From Planctomicrobium piriforme (GTDB taxonomy: Bacteria; Planctomycetota; Planctomycetia; Planctomycetales; Planctomycetaceae): a DNA stretch of 62,431 nucleotides. The notes under the pieces were generated by a model that was not told where the DNA came from, searched no databases, and worked only from the letters and a program-made list of their open reading frames with translations. A program made the position numbers and the translations under genes. This document shows positions 7,774-16,728 of this stretch, in pieces. Where the stretch lies: NCBI GenBank assembly GCA_945860955.1, contig CAMATH010000037.1:1-62431 (forward strand). The letters run 5' to 3'. The number at the start of each line of letters is the position of its first letter. Positions within the stretch are counted from its first letter, which is position 1.

Positions 7774-9360
7774 ATGCGAAGCGTTGTTCTCCTGGTGTGC
7801 GTTTTCGCGGGACTTCTCAGCGCGCCGTGCGAGGCGGCCGAGAAGCCCAACATCGTGATCGTACTCGCCGATGACCTCGGGTTTTCGGACCTGGGGTGTT
7901 ACGGTGGCGAGATCGCGACGCCGAATCTTGACTCCCTGGCGGCGGGGGGGTTGCGGTTCACCCAGGCGTACAACACGGCTCGCTGCTGGCCGAGCCGGGC
8001 CGCGCTGATGACTGGCTACTACGCCCAACAGGTGCGTCGCGACGCGCTTCCCGGATTGGGTGGGGGAAGCCAGGGAGCCCGTCCCAAATGGGCCCGTCTG
8101 CTGCCGGATTATCTGAAGCCGCTTGGATACCGGTGTTACCACTCCGGCAAGTGGCACATCGATGGCAAAGTGCTGGAGGGAGGTTTCGATCGTTCGCTCG
8201 ACATGCGCAACCAGGGGAATTTCTTTAGCGCGCGCGGGAACATGATTGACGATGTGGCCGTCCCTCTGAAAAAAGACGAAACGGGGTATTACGCCACAGT
8301 AGCGACCGCGGACCATGCGCTGGAATGCCTGAAGGACCACGCGGCGAATCACAGCGACAGTCCCTTCCTGCACTACGTCGCGTTCATCGCGCCCCACTTT
8401 CCCCTGCACGCGCCTGCCGACGATATCGCCCGGTACCGCGATCGTTACACCACCGGATGGGACGAATTGCGGTTCGAACGTCACGCCCGGCAGGTCGCGA
8501 TGGGGATCGTTCCGCGCGGCCTGTCGCCATTGGAACGCGATGTCGGCCCGCCCTACCATTTTCCAGAAGCGCTGGAAAAGCTGGGACCGGGGGAAACCAA
8601 TCGGCCAGTGCCGTGGGGGGAACTCAATCCGGTGCAACAGCGATTTCAGGCGACCAAAATGGCAATCCACGCGGCAATGGTCGACCGAATGGATCGGGAG
8701 ATCGGCAGAATTCTCGATCAACTGAAGTCCATGGGAGCGTTTGAGAACACCTGGATTCTCTTCGCTTCCGACAACGGAGCGAGTGCCGAGATGATGGTCC
8801 GTGACGGGGGGCACGATCCGCAGGCTCCTCCCGGTTCGGCCGCGAGTTATCTTTGTCTCGGCCCTGGTTTTTCGTCGGCGGCCAACACTCCGTTCCGTCG
8901 ACACAAGACCTGGGTTCACGAAGGGGGGATCAGCACTCCGTTCATTATGCACTGGCCGCGCGGGATCGCGGCACGGGGAGAATTGCGCACCAACCCGGCT
9001 CACCTCGTGGACGTTGTTCCCACGGTTCTGGATGTGGTCGGCGCGACACGCCCGACGGAATGGGAGGGGACTCCGGTACCGGCTTCCCCCGGGAAGAGCC
9101 TGAAGCCGGCGTTTGTCAAAGACGGCAGTGTGACGCGCGACTCGCTCTGGTGGCTGCACGAAGGGAATCGGGCGATTCGAGTGGAGAACTGGAAGCTCGT
9201 CGCGGCGAAGGGTCAACCTTGGGAGTTGTACGACCTGGCGGTCGATCGCAGCGAGACCCACAATGTGGCCCAATCTCATCCTGAAAAAGTGCGAGACATG
9301 GAGCGGAGTTGGAACGGGCAGATGGAGGCGATGAAACAACTCGCGGCACCAAAGCCGTAA
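7774..9360 (+). CDS. secreted sulfatase (formylglycine-dependent, S1 family)
   Basis: A 528-residue arylsulfatase-type enzyme that hydrolyses sulfate esters, probably on polysaccharides. Signal peptide MRSVVLLVCVFAGLLSAPCEA; metal ligands in VLADDLGFSDLG (Asp33, Asp34); maturation motif C71-W-P-S-R75, where Cys71 becomes formylglycine; then SGKWH, LHYVAFIAPHFPLHAP and FASDNG. All hallmark elements are intact, in contrast to the sulfatase remnant at 18475-18898. It lies 46 bases after the SDR gene. A separate sulfatase-maturing enzyme must be encoded elsewhere. Confidence 0.93.
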   Translation: MRSVVLLVCVFAGLLSAPCEAAEKPNIVIVLADDLGFSDLGCYGGEIATPNLDSLAAGGLRFTQAYNTARCWPSRAALMTGYYAQQVRRDALPGLGGGSQGARPKWARLLPDYLKPLGYRCYHSGKWHIDGKVLEGGFDRSLDMRNQGNFFSARGNMIDDVAVPLKKDETGYYATVATADHALECLKDHAANHSDSPFLHYVAFIAPHFPLHAPADDIARYRDRYTTGWDELRFERHARQVAMGIVPRGLSPLERDVGPPYHFPEALEKLGPGETNRPVPWGELNPVQQRFQATKMAIHAAMVDRMDREIGRILDQLKSMGAFENTWILFASDNGASAEMMVRDGGHDPQAPPGSAASYLCLGPGFSSAANTPFRRHKTWVHEGGISTPFIMHWPRGIAARGELRTNPAHLVDVVPTVLDVVGATRPTEWEGTPVPASPGKSLKPAFVKDGSVTRDSLWWLHEGNRAIRVENWKLVAAKGQPWELYDLAVDRSETHNVAQSHPEKVRDMERSWNGQMEAMKQLAAPKP

Positions 9361-9453
9361 TTGGGGTCAGGGGATCGCGCGCGTCTTAGGGTGAGGAACG
9401 CTGCCGCCAGTGACGGTCCGATCGTGGCCAGCTTCATGTGTTGGTCGGTCGCG

Positions 9454-9502
9454 GTTCCGATCGTCCTCCGGCTCGCCAACGATCGGAACAGTTGATTACA
9501 AT
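9454..9502 (+). promoter_or_regulatory. 11-bp inverted repeat and -10-like box before the haem dehydrogenase gene
   Basis: GTTCCGATCGT (9454-9464) and its exact complement ACGATCGGAAC (9479-9489) flank a 14-base loop. A TACAAT hexamer follows at 9497-9502, about 50 bases before the GTG start at 9556. No convincing -35 hexamer is present where the repeat sits, so the repeat could be an activator site replacing it, or a terminator stem for the sulfatase gene. Assignment is tentative. Confidence 0.4.
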
Positions 9503-9555
9503 CCGCCCGCGGGGCAGCCCCGCCCGAAAAGTCCGCACTTTGGAGTAGCCCACCT

Positions 9556-12500
9556 GTGAACGTCCGATCGCTCCTGACCGGTGCCGTTGGTGCCGTAATT
9601 TGTTTGACCCAATTCGGAACCGCCTGGTCCGCCGACAAAGTGGCTGACCGCCGGTACGAACAGGTTCCGGAAATCGCCCCGGTGTTTGGCGCTGCTGCGA
9701 CGCCGGCCGTCCCCGGGAGACCGGCGGGCGAACAATTGCTCAAAGGGCCGACTCCGACCTGGATCTGGGGAGCTGACCAGAACAAGAATTACCATGTCCG
9801 ACGGAAATTCACTCCCGCCGGCAAGAAGGCTTGGTTGAAGGCCTCCTGCGACAATTCGGCGACTATCGAACTCAACGGTCGACGGGTGGGGGTTTGTCGG
9901 GAATGGGCCGAGCCGATTGAAATCGAGGTCTCTCAGTTTCTGCGGGACGGGGAAAACGTTCTGACAGCGGCGATCGCGAACGACGGGGGGCCGGCGGCGT
10001 TTGTGTTGAAGCTGGCGATCGTCGCGGACGACGGAGCCGTTTCGCATCTCATCACTGATGAGAACTGGGAAGTCGCGGAGAAGAAAGACGCGACCGAATG
10101 GGCCAAGGCGAAGAAAGTCGCCGTCCTGGGGGATTCGCCTTGGGGCAATGTCTTTTTGAACTCCGGTTCGACGGGTGAAGGACGCGACGACTTTCATGTC
10201 CCCATGGGATTTCAAGTCGAGCGATTGTTCACGGTTCCGAAAGACGAACTTGGCTCGTGGGTCTGTCTGACCAAAGACGACAAAGGCCGGCTGATTGTCA
10301 GTGACCAGGGAGGACTCGGCCTGTGTCGAATCACTCCGCCAGCGATTGGGGGCAAAGAGCCCACCAAGGTGGAACACCTCGACGTGAAGATCTCGTCGGC
10401 ACAGGGAATGGTCTGGGCGTTCGGGAGTCTGTATGTCGTGGTGAATGGAGGCAGTAACGGACTCTACCGGGTTCGTGATACCAATGGCGATGACCAGTTG
10501 GACGAAGTGGTCAAGCTGAAGGATTTTCGTGGCGGCGGCGAGCATGGTCCCCACGCGGTGCGGCTCTCTCCCGATGGCAAGTCGTTGTACGTGATTGGCG
10601 GAAACCATACGCTGCCCCCGTTCGATCTCGAGCGGAACGCCAATCCCCAGACGATGGGTGGCCCCCGCAAGGAACAACTGAAGACGAAGGCTCCGGGCGG
10701 AATGGCCAGTCGGCTGCCAACGAACTGGGACGAAGACCTGTTGCTCCCCCGTCAGTGGGACGCGAACGGTCACGCCGTTGGCATTCTGGCCCCCGGTGGA
10801 TGGGTCGCGCAGACGGATCCCGAAGGAATGGGCTGGGAGATTGTCAGTTCGGGCTATCGCAATCAATACGACATGGCGTTCAACGCGGACGGCGAGCTGT
10901 TTGTGTATGACGCCGACATGGAATGGGACTTTGGATCTCCCTGGTACCGCCCGACTCGCGTCGTACACGCCACCAGCGGCAGCGAGTTCGGCTGGCGGAG
11001 CGGCACCGGCAAGTGGCCGACCTATTACCTCGACAGTCTGCCCCCGCTGGTCAATGTCGGCCCCGGATCCCCCGTGGGTGTCGAATTTGGCTATGGGACG
11101 AAGTTCCCCGCGAAGTACCAGAAGGCGCTCTACATTTGCGACTGGACCTTCGGCACGATGTACGCCATCCACATGGAACCCGATGGCGCGAGCTACAAAG
11201 CGGTGAAAGAGGAGTTCGTCTCGCGCACGCCGTTGCCGTTGACGGACAACACCGTGGGCAACGATGGCGCAATGTATTTCACGGTGGGTGGACGCGGGAC
11301 ACAGTCGGAACTGTATCGTGTGACCTACGTCGGCAAGGAATCGACAGCCGCCGTCAACCCTCATGAAGAACGGGGTGCCGACTTGCGTTCCTTGCGGCGT
11401 AAGCTCGAAAGTCAGCATCGCCTCGCGGCGGATCCCAAGGCGACGGTGGAACAGGTCTGGCCGTTTCTGTCGCATGCCGACCGGTTCATCGCATACGCGG
11501 CACGGGTGGCCCTCGAAAACCAGCCGGTGGAGTTGTGGCGCGACCGGGTGCTGAAATCGTCGAATACCGACGCGCTCATTCTGGGAGCGATCGCGCTCGC
11601 CCGACAGGGGGAACACAGTGATCAGGCGGCGCTGTTGACGGCGCTCGATCGGCTGAAATTCGCCGACCTGTCGCTCGGTCAACAGCTCGGGTGGCTGCGG
11701 GCGCTCGAGCTGGTACTCATTCGCCTGGGGGAACCGGAGGAGACGACGCGCGTCGGTCTGGTGTCCAAGCTGGAAGCGGTTTATCCCGCGGCGAATGCGG
11801 GTCTCAACCGGGAGTTGTGTAATCTGCTCGTCTCTCTGAATTCCAAGCATGTTGTCGCGAAGACGCTGCCGTTGCTGATGGCAGAGCCGACTCACGCGAT
11901 CGCCGACCCGGGGAATCAGATCACTCCGAAATATATTCCCGGGGCACCTCCCGTGCCCGGTTCGACGAGTCTGCAGGAGTTGATCGAGCGCAATCGTGGA
12001 TACGGCGGAGCGATCGCGTCGATGATGGCGAATCGACCCGACATGGAACAGATTCACCTGGCGTTCGCCCTGCGGAATCTGAAAACCGGATGGACCGTCG
12101 ACGAACGAAAGTCGTACTTCCAGTGGTTCTCGAAGGCGCAGAAATGGTCGGGCGGTGCGAGCTACCAGGGCTTCCTGCGGAACATCGACCGCGACGCGTT
12201 TGAAAACGCGACCGACATCGAACGGCTCGCGATCGAGGCACTGGGGGCGCGAAAGCCGTACCAGGCTCCCGAACTCCCGAAGCCGACGGGACCAGGCCGC
12301 GATTGGACGCGCGCAGAGATCCTGAAGGTGGCCGAAACCGGCTTGAAGGGACGCGACTTCAAGAACGGTCAGCAGATGTACTCAGCGATACGGTGCGTGA
12401 TCTGTCATCGCTTTGGCGGAGATGGGGGCGCGACCGGCCCGGACCTGACTCAACTGGCGGGACGATTCACGTTGCAGGATCTGACCGACGCCATCGTCGA

Positions 12501-12798
12501 CCCCAGCAAGGTGATTTCGGACCAGTACAAAGCGTTGATCGTCGCGACGAAGGATGGCAAGACGCACACCGGCCGGCTGATTGGAGACAACGGCAAAGTC
12601 ATTCGACTGGTGACCGACGCCGAGGATCCCACAAAGTCGATCGAAATCGCCAAGGACACGATCGAAGAACAGCATCTCTCCGGCACGTCGCTGATGCCCA
12701 AGGATCTGCTCAAGCCACTTAACGAGAACGAAGTGCTGGATCTGCTGGCGTACCTGCTCTCGCGGGGAAATCCGGGTGATCCGCTGTTTCGCAAGTGA
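9556..12798 (+). CDS. PVC-type membrane/secreted dehydrogenase with C-terminal haem c domain
   Basis: A 1080-residue exported protein starting at GTG with a signal peptide (VRSLLTGAVGAVICLTQFGTAWSA). Residues about 60-180 form a beta-sandwich resembling glycosidase carbohydrate-binding modules. Residues about 215-590 are a soluble-dehydrogenase-like beta-propeller (DDKGRLIVSDQGG, LYVVVNGGSNGLYRV, LSPDGKSLYVIGGNH). Helical HEAT-like repeats run from about 600 to 880. A cytochrome-like domain carries C-V-I-C-H at about 946-950 followed by GGDGGATGPDLT. In the family this architecture is linked to periplasmic sugar or alcohol oxidation with electron transfer to haem; the substrate here is unknown. 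Confidence 0.85.
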   Translation: MNVRSLLTGAVGAVICLTQFGTAWSADKVADRRYEQVPEIAPVFGAAATPAVPGRPAGEQLLKGPTPTWIWGADQNKNYHVRRKFTPAGKKAWLKASCDNSATIELNGRRVGVCREWAEPIEIEVSQFLRDGENVLTAAIANDGGPAAFVLKLAIVADDGAVSHLITDENWEVAEKKDATEWAKAKKVAVLGDSPWGNVFLNSGSTGEGRDDFHVPMGFQVERLFTVPKDELGSWVCLTKDDKGRLIVSDQGGLGLCRITPPAIGGKEPTKVEHLDVKISSAQGMVWAFGSLYVVVNGGSNGLYRVRDTNGDDQLDEVVKLKDFRGGGEHGPHAVRLSPDGKSLYVIGGNHTLPPFDLERNANPQTMGGPRKEQLKTKAPGGMASRLPTNWDEDLLLPRQWDANGHAVGILAPGGWVAQTDPEGMGWEIVSSGYRNQYDMAFNADGELFVYDADMEWDFGSPWYRPTRVVHATSGSEFGWRSGTGKWPTYYLDSLPPLVNVGPGSPVGVEFGYGTKFPAKYQKALYICDWTFGTMYAIHMEPDGASYKAVKEEFVSRTPLPLTDNTVGNDGAMYFTVGGRGTQSELYRVTYVGKESTAAVNPHEERGADLRSLRRKLESQHRLAADPKATVEQVWPFLSHADRFIAYAARVALENQPVELWRDRVLKSSNTDALILGAIALARQGEHSDQAALLTALDRLKFADLSLGQQLGWLRALELVLIRLGEPEETTRVGLVSKLEAVYPAANAGLNRELCNLLVSLNSKHVVAKTLPLLMAEPTHAIADPGNQITPKYIPGAPPVPGSTSLQELIERNRGYGGAIASMMANRPDMEQIHLAFALRNLKTGWTVDERKSYFQWFSKAQKWSGGASYQGFLRNIDRDAFENATDIERLAIEALGARKPYQAPELPKPTGPGRDWTRAEILKVAETGLKGRDFKNGQQMYSAIRCVICHRFGGDGGATGPDLTQLAGRFTLQDLTDAIVDPSKVISDQYKALIVATKDGKTHTGRLIGDNGKVIRLVTDAEDPTKSIEIAKDTIEEQHLSGTSLMPKDLLKPLNENEVLDLLAYLLSRGNPGDPLFRK

Positions 12799-12837
12799 GA
12801 CGGAGGGATTCTGGCTCTCATCGTGAGCGAAGGCGGT

Positions 12838-13491
12838 CTACGGCGGATTCGTGACTACGATTTTGATGGGTGTGCCATCCGGCACGTCCGCGATCTGTCG
12901 TGCGAGTAAACCACGGAACCGCATCGCGTTGGCTATGGAATCTGCGTAGAAGTTCTCCACATCCCACTGTCCACCGAGGACCAGGGGGAATTTGGGAATC
13001 AGCCGTTCGCCTTCGCAGAGTGGTCGATTCTTCAATTGCCATTCCCTGGCGATGTGGTGACCGCAGAGCGAATCCCACTCGGCCAGCACGAGTTCCGCCC
13101 ATTCGGCGAGCGTGCTGGCGAGTGGTTCAATTTCCGCCGTCTCGGCGCAGAACGTCACTATCTTTTGATCGATGTAGCCAAACTGATTGCCGAAGGCGTC
13201 CTGCGCGAAGAATAGCAAGGACTCGGGAATCAGATCGCCGAATTCGCCGCGCCAGCCTTGCGGGTCATTCCAACCCAGCAGGTCCAACTCGTCGCGGCCG
13301 CGAAGAAGCGCGATGGGATACACATGCAGCGCCGATTCCAGCGCCAGAAATCCATTTTTGAGGTGAAGTAAAACCCGGAGTTCGTGGGGGATCCCCGCGA
13401 GTTCGGGATACTGCTCTGTACGACCTGGATTCCAAGGTGGCAGCAGCGGATCACTCGAGATGGAAATGAGTTGCCGGAGAGGGGAATTCAT
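12838..13491 (-). CDS. SUKH (SMI1/KNR4) superfamily protein
   Basis: A 217-residue cytoplasmic protein with SMI1/KNR4 features: the ipHELRVLLHLKNGF segment (about 35-47), then LLFFAQDAFGNQFGYI (about 90-105), the typical core of the fold. SUKH proteins often act as immunity proteins against polymorphic toxins, but many serve other roles. No toxin gene is adjacent. It converges with the haem dehydrogenase 39 bases away. A decayed antitoxin lies immediately upstream. Its immunity role is therefore only a possibility. Confidence 0.7.
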   Translation of the reverse strand: MNSPLRQLISISSDPLLPPWNPGRTEQYPELAGIPHELRVLLHLKNGFLALESALHVYPIALLRGRDELDLLGWNDPQGWRGEFGDLIPESLLFFAQDAFGNQFGYIDQKIVTFCAETAEIEPLASTLAEWAELVLAEWDSLCGHHIAREWQLKNRPLCEGERLIPKFPLVLGGQWDVENFYADSIANAMRFRGLLARQIADVPDGTPIKIVVTNPP

Positions 13492-13527
13492 GTCAGTTTC
13501 TCGGCAATTTTTGGCTCAAAGAAAAAC

Positions 13528-13667
13528 CTATCCATCGGTCATTTCGTCCCGGGTGAACCAGTCTCAAGAAAGCTGATTGAGAGGTATATTTTGCGCGCAG
13601 CCGCCTCGGCCCGGACCGCTGCGATCGATTGTTCGTCGGCGCTGAATGTGATGTTTCGCATCCACAT
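13528..13667 (-). pseudogene. broken ribbon-helix-helix antitoxin remnant
   Basis: From ATG 13667 (or 13661) the leftward frame reads MWMRNITFSADEQSIAAVRA, close to the start of many RHH antitoxins of the MKNITFSADE type. After AEAAARK the frame slips: the expected continuation PLNQL, then RDWFTR-like residues, appears in another frame, interrupted by TGA where CGA (Arg) is expected. One frameshift and one nonsense change are enough to explain the decay. No PIN or other toxin follows; the SUKH gene does. Its candidate promoter and palindrome (13669-13697) look intact. Confidence 0.5.
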
Positions 13668-13668
13668 T

Positions 13669-13697
13669 TTCGTAGTGTACACTTCACTGTGTGTCAA
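13669..13697 (-). promoter_or_regulatory. promoter and palindrome of the antitoxin remnant
   Basis: On the minus strand TTGACA (13692-13697) and TACGAA (13669-13674) are 17 bases apart, a fair sigma-70 pair. The spacer carries the perfect palindrome AGTGTACACT (13674-13683), which fits autoregulation by a ribbon-helix-helix antitoxin. The -10 box is weak (three of six consensus bases). Confidence 0.4.
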
Positions 13698-14120
13698 TTG
13701 ACCCGATGGCTGACGCGAGTCGGTTCGACGGCGCGACGCAATCGGCAGCCCAAGCGCGCGGCAGGTGATCGCGATGGAGGGCGGCGCTCTGAGGCTGCCC
13801 CTCGTGCGTCCATTTGACGTCCCCGCCGCAGCGGGGAGGTCTTTCGGTGAAAGAACGTCGATGGTCATTGAGACGGTTGCCGTCAAACCGTAGGCATCGT
13901 AGGCCGAAAAACCGAGTATCGGATAAGTGATTGACTGGCTTGAAAACGCGATTCCCGCAGGGTAGCCGGTCTTGGTGATGCTTCAACCCAGAACTCCCCA
14001 TGCCGGTTTTCGATCGCGACAAAATTCCTCCCATCTCGCGCGCTCATTTCGCTCCTCGAATCCCCACTAACTCTTCGACGTTGGAACTTTCCCCAAACTC
14101 AGAACAAAAGTGAACTTCGT
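13698..14120. other. gene-poor interval before the ECF sigma factor
   Basis: Short frames exist on both strands but none shows a recognisable family or a convincing ribosome-binding site. Small hairpins are visible: CCCCGC-CGCA-GCGGGG near 13823-13838 and CTTTC-GGT-GAAAG just after it. GGAACTTTCC near 14083-14092 resembles an ECF-type -35 element and might mark an autoregulated sigma promoter, but no matching -10 is evident. The interval may be decayed accessory DNA together with the antitoxin remnant. Confidence 0.35.
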
Positions 14121-14654
14121 TTGGAACGGTCAGACGCGGAACTAGTTGCAGCGGCTTGCGTCGGTGACCTGGCGAGTTTTGGCACACTCTACCGTCGGCA
14201 TTATCGGCTGGCGGTTGGTATTGCCCGCAGCCGGCTCTCGGACAGCCATCTGGCCGAAGATGCCGCGCAGGAAGCGTTCGCCGTCGCCTGCCGAACGCTT
14301 TCAACGCTCAAGGACCAAAATCGCTTTACTCAATGGTTGGGAACGATCTGTCGTCGGACGGCGACGCGATTGGCGGAGTGTCAATCGAATCACGCGCCAC
14401 TCACTGAAGATCAAGAGCCTGTCAGCGACCCCGCGCTGGCGACGCTGCGTCTTCAGGTTCGCGAAGCGTTGTGGACGCTGGACGACGACGCGCGCGAAGT
14501 CGTTCTGCTGCACTACTTCAGCGGACTCTCTCACGCGGAAATCGCCCAGACTCTCGATGTGTCGACTGACGCCGTTCACGGTCGACTCCAACGAGCCCGC
14601 CGCAAACTCGCACTGGTTTTGGATTCCCCCATGCAAACAGGAGCTGACGAATGA
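14121..14654 (+). CDS. ECF RNA polymerase sigma factor
   Basis: A 177-residue extracytoplasmic-function sigma factor. Region 2 covers about residues 15-80 (FGTLYRRHYRLAVGIAR, HLAEDAAQEAFAVACRTL, FTQWLGTICRR) and region 4 about 115-165 (EVVLLHYFSGLSHAEIAQTL, TDAVHGRLQRARRKL). The best in-frame start is a TTG at 14121 without a clear ribosome-binding site, so the exact start is uncertain. The stop overlaps the next ATG (ATGA), tying it to a membrane protein that is inferred to hold it inactive. It would redirect polymerase to envelope-response promoters. Confidence 0.88.
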   Translation: MERSDAELVAAACVGDLASFGTLYRRHYRLAVGIARSRLSDSHLAEDAAQEAFAVACRTLSTLKDQNRFTQWLGTICRRTATRLAECQSNHAPLTEDQEPVSDPALATLRLQVREALWTLDDDAREVVLLHYFSGLSHAEIAQTLDVSTDAVHGRLQRARRKLALVLDSPMQTGADE

Positions 14655-16015
14655 ACGAATCCTCAGATCATTCCGACTGGGAACAACGCCTTCGGGCCGG
14701 GCTGGGTGAACCCCCCATTCCCGATTTCGCCGACTGGAGCTCAAAACACCCAGAGGCTCTCGCCGCGCTCATACCCGCTCTCGACAAACCAGCCCCGCAC
14801 CGCGGGACGTCGCCCAACCCCCCTGTTCGAAAGACACTCATGCAACCTTGGAAATGGCTCGCCGCGTCCGCGCTGATCGCCTGTGGTCTGTTGTGGTTCT
14901 GGCCCGGTGGAAATCTCGATCGAAGCGCGTTCGCCGGTACGATTCCCGGTGTCGATGAAGTTCAGGGCATCTCCTGGACTTCGACCTATTACCTGCGCAT
15001 CACCAGCGCCGACGGCAAGCGCACCTGGTTGCGCCAGGAAGAGCGTCGGCATGCGTACCGCCATCCTGGCCTGTACCGCGACACCATTCTCGACGAGGCC
15101 GGCACACCCCGAGTCGTGGAAATCACCGACGCCCGTTCTGGTAAAATGCTCCGGCTCGACCTGGTTGCGAAGACCGCGGTTTTGTCGCCCCCGGTCGGTC
15201 GGCCGGATGTCCGTGGTCCGTTCGCCTGGGTGGGAGACGCGCTGCGGGAACGACTGGTCGGCAAGACTCTTCCGGTGAAGTCCGTCGCCCTGAAAGGGCA
15301 GCGGAATGTCGACGGGCACTCCGCCAATATCGTGCGGGCCTTCATCTCCAAGGGAGATGACCAGGGATACGCGCGACACGACTTCCTGTTTGACGCCGAA
15401 TCGAAACAGTTTGTGGGGCTGTTCTTCCCGAATGACGGGAATTTCGATCCCGAGACCGCCGCGGATCGTGAGAACCCCGCCGAGAAAGAATGGTCCACCA
15501 TGTTTCCCATGGCCGCTCTGGAACATCAAATTGTATTGAATCCGAAACTTGAGTTGGCAGACTTCAGCATCGAGCCTCCGGCCGGGTATTCGTTTGAGAA
15601 AAAGCCGCAACCAACGCTGTCCGAAGCAGAAATCATCGCCTACCTGGGAGCGGCCGCCCGGTTCAACGACAACCAGTTTCCCGATTCGCCGTTCGTGGCG
15701 TTTGACAGCGAAAAGTTCAATGCCGCGTGCCTGAAAGAGGCGGCCAGCCAAACGGCGGCGGAACAGGAGCTGATCGCACTCCATGACCAATTCAAACTGC
15801 GGGAGATTTTCCGGTCTCCCGTTCGGCAATTCGTCGACGATCACGCCGTCGAAAACAGCTTCCACTATGTAGGTGCCGACGTGAAAGTGGGTGAGGCGGA
15901 CCGCATCGTGGCCTGGTACAAGCCGCGTGGCGGAAAATCGTTCCGTGCGATCTTTGGAGATTTGTCAGTGAAAGAGGTGTCAGAGAAGGACTTGCCTCTG
16001 AATCTCTCGAATTGA
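14651..16015 (+). CDS. membrane protein paired with the ECF sigma factor (probable anti-sigma or sensor)
   Basis: A 454-residue single-pass protein. Residues 1-67 are cytoplasmic and short, a membrane segment spans about 68-85 (WLAASALIACGLLWFW), and about 370 residues are extracytoplasmic (ISWTSTYYLRITSADGKRTW, then mixed alpha/beta sequence). No HxxxCxxC zinc motif is visible, so it is not a ZAS-type anti-sigma factor. Position, translational coupling and topology are what would be expected of a sigma-sequestering sensor; this role is inferred from context only. Confidence 0.68.
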   Translation: MNESSDHSDWEQRLRAGLGEPPIPDFADWSSKHPEALAALIPALDKPAPHRGTSPNPPVRKTLMQPWKWLAASALIACGLLWFWPGGNLDRSAFAGTIPGVDEVQGISWTSTYYLRITSADGKRTWLRQEERRHAYRHPGLYRDTILDEAGTPRVVEITDARSGKMLRLDLVAKTAVLSPPVGRPDVRGPFAWVGDALRERLVGKTLPVKSVALKGQRNVDGHSANIVRAFISKGDDQGYARHDFLFDAESKQFVGLFFPNDGNFDPETAADRENPAEKEWSTMFPMAALEHQIVLNPKLELADFSIEPPAGYSFEKKPQPTLSEAEIIAYLGAAARFNDNQFPDSPFVAFDSEKFNAACLKEAASQTAAEQELIALHDQFKLREIFRSPVRQFVDDHAVENSFHYVGADVKVGEADRIVAWYKPRGGKSFRAIFGDLSVKEVSEKDLPLNLSN

Positions 16016-16056
16016 CCGCACGGAATGCCCGTTACAGTTTGACACTTGAGAATGGA

Positions 16057-16095
16057 TGTTTCGCAACCTGTTTTAAGGCAACATCTTGCGAAACA
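16057..16095. other. 10-bp inverted repeat downstream of the sigma/anti-sigma pair
   Basis: TGTTTCGCAA (16057-16066) and its exact complement TTGCGAAACA (16086-16095) flank 19 bases. It begins 41 bases after the anti-sigma stop and lies about 180 bases before the small secreted-protein gene. It could be a weak terminator or a regulator site for the following gene. No T run follows. Confidence 0.35.
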
Positions 16096-16271
16096 CGAAA
16101 AACACCCGGACGTGGCTGCCGATCATGCCGAATCGGCCCGACATGCCGAGGATTCCTGTTGTAACGGATTGTCGCGGTCCGATGAATAGGGCAGGCGCAA
16201 CCGGCTCCGCAGCCCGTTGCCGACGCTGCGAACTCGACCCAGCTTTGGACAGATTCACGGAAGGAATTGTC

Positions 16272-16574
16272 ATGGTCCGCAAACAGATTTTGGGAGCCCT
16301 GGCCTGCCTCTCGCTCATTTTGGGCGTCATGGCTGGCGCGCCAACGAAGGCGGAAGCCGCCCCCATTGGACAGCCCTACGATTGGGGCCGGTTCTACTAC
16401 TACCCGTACGTCTACTATCCGCACAACTTCCGGGCTCCGGTCCAGTACGACAACCTGTACTACCGCTACCCGCAGGAACGCCAGATTCCGGTCTACAACT
16501 CGAACTGGCACAACTTCTACATGATGGGCCACCCCTGGCATAAGGGGCATGCCATGATTCTCGACGTGTTCTAG
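16272..16574 (+). CDS. small Tyr-rich secreted protein
   Basis: A 100-residue protein chosen at ATG 16272 because GGAAGGA (16259-16265) lies six bases upstream. Signal peptide MVRKQILGALACLSLILGVM followed by AGAPTKAEA; the mature part of about 70 residues is rich in Tyr, Pro, His and Asn (RFYYYPYVYYPHNF, DNLYYRYPQERQIPVYNSNW). It is monocistronic and closed by a strong terminator. I recall similar short Tyr-rich exported proteins in planctomycetes but know no function; a cell-wall or extracellular-matrix role is a guess. Confidence 0.75.
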   Translation: MVRKQILGALACLSLILGVMAGAPTKAEAAPIGQPYDWGRFYYYPYVYYPHNFRAPVQYDNLYYRYPQERQIPVYNSNWHNFYMMGHPWHKGHAMILDVF

Positions 16575-16691
16575 GGAGTTTTGTAGGCGAGACGCTCCGC
16601 GGCTCGCCTGAACGCATCGCAGGTGCCGGTCGGAAGCGCCGACGGACTGCGAGTGCCCCTTGACCACACGTCGCAATCCTCAACGACGCAC

Positions 16692-16725
16692 GCCCCGGCT
16701 TTCCCCCGAAAGCCGGGGCTTTTTT
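16692..16725 (+). terminator. intrinsic terminator of the small secreted-protein gene
   Basis: GCCCCGGCTTT (16692-16702) pairs perfectly with AAAGCCGGGGC (16709-16719) across a CCCCCG loop, followed by six T (16720-16725). It is a textbook rho-independent terminator in the rightward direction and lies between convergent genes. Confidence 0.92.
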
Positions 16726-16728
16726 CAT

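Noticed and set aside
9496-12057. 853-codon leftward open frame opposite the haem dehydrogenase
   Set aside because: No signal peptide, domain or plausible ribosome-binding site; long antisense frames are expected opposite GC-rich genes with biased third positions. The rightward frame has clear domains.
13684-14034. 116-codon leftward frame in the gene-poor interval
   Set aside because: No ribosome-binding site and no family pattern; composition like non-coding DNA.
16585-16610. GGCGAG/CTCGCC hairpin as the terminator of the small secreted-protein gene
   Set aside because: Short stem without T run; the strong hairpin with six T at 16692-16725 is the better terminator.
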